From assembly GCA_024400665.1 (NCBI GenBank), contig JAKSML010000014.1:1-38593 (forward strand): 38,593 bases of DNA. The letters are read 5' to 3'. This DNA is from Bacteroidales bacterium. Lineage in GTDB: Bacteria; Bacteroidota; Bacteroidia; Bacteroidales; P3. The position numbers and the translations under genes were made by a program. How positions within the stretch are numbered: position 1 is the first letter of the stretch; the number at the start of each line of letters is the position of its first letter. Below are positions 36,529 through 38,593 of the stretch, in pieces. The notes under the pieces were generated by a model. That model saw only the letters and a list, made by a program, of their open reading frames with translations, searched no databases and had not been told where the DNA came from.

Positions 36529-37330
36529 GAAACATCGATTCCTAAACAAAGTAATCTGGATTACGGGAGCCTCGTCCGGCATCGGCGAGGCTGCCGCCTA
36601 CAAATTCGCCCAAGAAGGCGCCACCCTCATCCTCACAGCTCGCAATGCCCATAAGTTGCAACAAATCGCCGACCAATGCCAGGTCCTTGGAGCCGCACAC
36701 GCCGCGACCCTCCCCTTCGACCTCAGCAACCTCGACGGCATAAACGCCCTCGCCGGCAAGGCATGGCAACTTTTCGGCCACATCGACATCCTCTTCAACA
36801 ACGCAGGCATCAGCCAGCGCAGCACCACCGTCGAAACCGACATCCACGTCATCCGCCAAGTCATGGACATCGACTTCTACGCCCCCGTCATGCTCACCAA
36901 GAGCATCCTTCCCCGTATGATCGCGCAGGGCGGCGGACAGATCGCCGTCACCACCAGCATAGCCGGACGCTTCGGCTTCCCCATGCGCTGTGCCTACTCC
37001 TCCGCCAAGCACGCCCTCTACGGATTCTTCGAGACCCTTCAAGCCGAAAACCACAAAGACAACATCCACGTCACCATAATATGTCCTGGCCGTGTGAGGA
37101 CGGAAATATCCCTCCACGCCTTAGAAAAAGACGGACGCGAGCACGGCAAGATGGATGCGGGACAAGCCTCCGGCATCTCACCCCAGCAGGCTGCCAATAC
37201 CATCGCCAACGCCATCTACCGCCAACGACTCGAAATGCTCGTGGGCGGAAAAGAACTCCTCATGATCCATATCAAACGCCTCCTCCCTGCCCTCTGCGCA
37301 CGCCTCGCACGCCATATCAAAGCAACATGA
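36527..37330 (+). CDS. Short-chain dehydrogenase, probable 3-ketocapnine reductase; TTG start
   Basis: The 267-residue classical SDR has the Rossmann motif TGASSGIGE at 13-21, NNAG at 91-94, a Ser in TTSIAGRFG, and the catalytic Tyr157-x3-Lys161 in YSSAKHALYGF. The region after it (ICPGRVRTEIS) matches the DHRS7/ketosphinganine-reductase-like subgroup, and the C-terminus is basic and hydrophobic (LLMIHIKRLLPALCARLARH), suitable for the membrane surface. No ATG exists in frame between the upstream stop (36473) and the Rossmann motif, so TTG at 36527 is the best start. Reducing the ketone made by the alpha-oxoamine synthase would fit: 3-ketocapnine to capnine. It is the third gene of the plus-strand set. 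Confidence 0.82.
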   Translation: MKHRFLNKVIWITGASSGIGEAAAYKFAQEGATLILTARNAHKLQQIADQCQVLGAAHAATLPFDLSNLDGINALAGKAWQLFGHIDILFNNAGISQRSTTVETDIHVIRQVMDIDFYAPVMLTKSILPRMIAQGGGQIAVTTSIAGRFGFPMRCAYSSAKHALYGFFETLQAENHKDNIHVTIICPGRVRTEISLHALEKDGREHGKMDAGQASGISPQQAANTIANAIYRQRLEMLVGGKELLMIHIKRLLPALCARLARHIKAT

Positions 37331-37447
37331 CCCCCTCTCAATATGCGGCACCTAACTCACAACCAGCGAGGAAACCATCCCCCCCTCCTGCGACAGCCCG
37401 CCCAATTAGACCAATCCGCGCTACCCCTCCACTCTTTATTCTTCAAT

Positions 37448-38485
37448 TCATCCATTCCCTTCACTCAGTTCTTCCAGCATCTGCCAAGCAGCCGAGCGGC
37501 CATCGTTGACCGCGTCAGTGAGGGTCATCGGGCGTTTGCAGGTTCCCGCCACAAAGAGTCGTCGGCGAGGGGTGAGGTTGTCTTCGAGGTGTGGTTCTTT
37601 CGACTGGGCGAAGCCGTATTCGCCGCAGATGTGGCACTGCGTGGCGAGCCGTGTCGTTCCCGGGGAGGCTTCGATGCCGACCATGAGCACCAGCATGTCC
37701 GCCGTGATGGTGACAGGCAGCCCCATGAGGGTGTCTTCTGCCTTGATCTGCACTCTGCCGTCGAAGGTGGAGGAGGCTTCGGAGATGCGTCCGCGGATGA
37801 ACTTGATGCCATATTCCTGCTGTGCTGTGCGATAGAGCTCTTCGAAGTGCTGCCCCCATAGGCGGAGGTCCATATAGAAGAGGTACACTTGTGTGGCTGG
37901 CGAGAGCCGTTTCACTTCGATGGCCTGCTTGACGGCGGTGACGCAGCAGAGCTTGGAGCAGTAGCGATTGCCTGTCTTTTCGTCGCGTGAGCCTACGCAT
38001 TGAAGGAAGACTACACGCTTAGGCGCTTCGCCAAGCGGCGTGACGAGTTGCTGACCACTTATCAGCCTCTCCATCTCCAACGAGGTGCAGACGCCGGCAT
38101 AGATGCCATAGCCCAGTTCCTCTTTCCGATGCGCATCGAAAGGTTTGTAGCCAGAGGCCAGAAGCACCGCGTCGTATGGCTCACCATCCACCAACCACCT
38201 CGCACGACCATCCGTCGGAGGAACGATACGCGACACTTCCCTGCTGGTCGCCAACTTGATGCGAGGATGGTGGAGCTTCGCCCTCAGACGTGCTGCAACT
38301 TCTTGTGCATCGGCGAAGTTGGGGAATAGGAGGGCTTTGTCGGTGACGTTGGGGAGTGGGGCGTCTGCCTTTTCGTATATTACTACGTCGGCGTAGTCGG
38401 CGAGGATGGCGGCAGCCTCTATGCCGGCAGGGCCGGCGCCTATGATTGCGACGAGCTTAGAGCTGGATGTGATAAGATTTTTCAT
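37448..38485 (-). CDS. Short HdrA/QmoA-like FAD oxidoreductase
   Basis: The 345-residue product has an N-terminal FAD-binding motif GAGPAGIEAAA at 16-26, then LLASGYKPFDAHRKEELGYG near 109-127 and TSLEMERLI near 134-142, both typical of HdrA. The HdrA-type cluster motif follows: QCVGSR...YCSKLCC, with Cys163, Cys176, Cys180 and Cys181. It ends with a GTCKRPMTLTDAVNDGRSAA segment (FAD site). It lacks the N-terminal and C-terminal ferredoxin domains of full HdrA and is shorter than typical QmoA. Such subunits pass electrons in heterodisulfide-reductase-like complexes. Partner genes (HdrB/HdrC-like), if present, would be upstream beyond 38593. It is convergent with the dehydrogenase gene, 117 bp apart, so not in the same operon. 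Confidence 0.85.
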   Translation of the reverse strand: MKNLITSSSKLVAIIGAGPAGIEAAAILADYADVVIYEKADAPLPNVTDKALLFPNFADAQEVAARLRAKLHHPRIKLATSREVSRIVPPTDGRARWLVDGEPYDAVLLASGYKPFDAHRKEELGYGIYAGVCTSLEMERLISGQQLVTPLGEAPKRVVFLQCVGSRDEKTGNRYCSKLCCVTAVKQAIEVKRLSPATQVYLFYMDLRLWGQHFEELYRTAQQEYGIKFIRGRISEASSTFDGRVQIKAEDTLMGLPVTITADMLVLMVGIEASPGTTRLATQCHICGEYGFAQSKEPHLEDNLTPRRRLFVAGTCKRPMTLTDAVNDGRSAAWQMLEELSEGNG

Positions 38486-38496
38486 TTGATGTTTTG

Positions 38497-38539
38497 TTAA
38501 AGATGTTCAGATTTTCAGACTTAAAGATGTTCGGATTTA
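38497..38539. repeat. TTAAAGATGTTC word-repeat in the HdrA-like gene leader
   Basis: TTAAAGATGTTCAGATTT (38497-38514) and TTAAAGATGTTCGGATTT (38521-38538) differ at one base and are 24 bp apart, just upstream of the start codon on the minus strand. The remaining bases to the window edge hold no recognisable gene. Confidence 0.65.
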
Positions 38540-38593
38540 ATGATTATCCGCAATCACCACTAATAAATGGAAGATATGTGATGCGGCAGCCTT

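Overview
The window reads as a piece of a moderately GC-rich Bacteroidales (phylum Bacteroidota) chromosome. The grounds are: secreted proteins carrying type IX secretion (T9SS) C-terminal sorting domains of both type A and type B; -7 boxes of the Bacteroidota form TAnnTTTG with a TTTG-like -33 box; weak ribosome-binding sites; a BspA-like leucine-rich protein; and short word-repeats in many intergenic gaps. I cannot name a genus. No tRNA, rRNA, CRISPR array, transposase or prophage gene was seen. Layout: 1-1148 is the 3' end of a BspA-like LRR protein, followed by REP-like palindromes. On the minus strand from 9390 down to 1452 lie a secreted alpha/beta hydrolase, a ~1046-residue TPR protein, an outer-membrane beta-barrel without a plug, and folC, which carries an in-frame insertion made of an intergenic word-repeat. 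A nearly symmetric divergent promoter (9417-9452) separates these from a plus-strand run (9473-18402): a lipoprotein of unknown function, a DUF5723-like barrel, der, two paralogous MORN-repeat lipoproteins, cca, miaA (apparently starting at AUA) and a small T9SS type A cargo protein. A bidirectional terminator follows. Then come minus-strand nagB and a ridA - acyl-CoA dehydrogenase - etfB - etfA operon. After a ~650-bp non-coding stretch come three tandem ~3.25-kb plus-strand genes (23700-33533) for paralogous ~1080-residue multidomain secreted proteins with type B sorting domains. The three genes are mosaics: every pair shares stretches of perfect DNA identity that the third lacks, and one 744-bp identical block runs across the end of one gene, the spacer and the start of the next. 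This is the mark of ongoing gene conversion or very recent duplication. Next to them (33873-37330) is a three-gene plus-strand cluster: an alpha-oxoamine synthase, a threonine-synthase-like PLP enzyme with an N-terminal zinc ribbon, and a short-chain dehydrogenase. The combination fits sulfonolipid (capnine) synthesis: cysteate synthase, cysteate acyltransferase, 3-ketocapnine reductase. The window ends with a short HdrA/QmoA-like flavoprotein on the minus strand. The two most interesting items are the mosaic triplet of T9SS surface proteins, which looks built to diversify a cell-surface protein, and the sulfonolipid cluster beside it. Secondary points are the gap-specific word-repeats that recur in leaders and have invaded folC, and two unusual start codons (AUA for miaA, UUG for the dehydrogenase).
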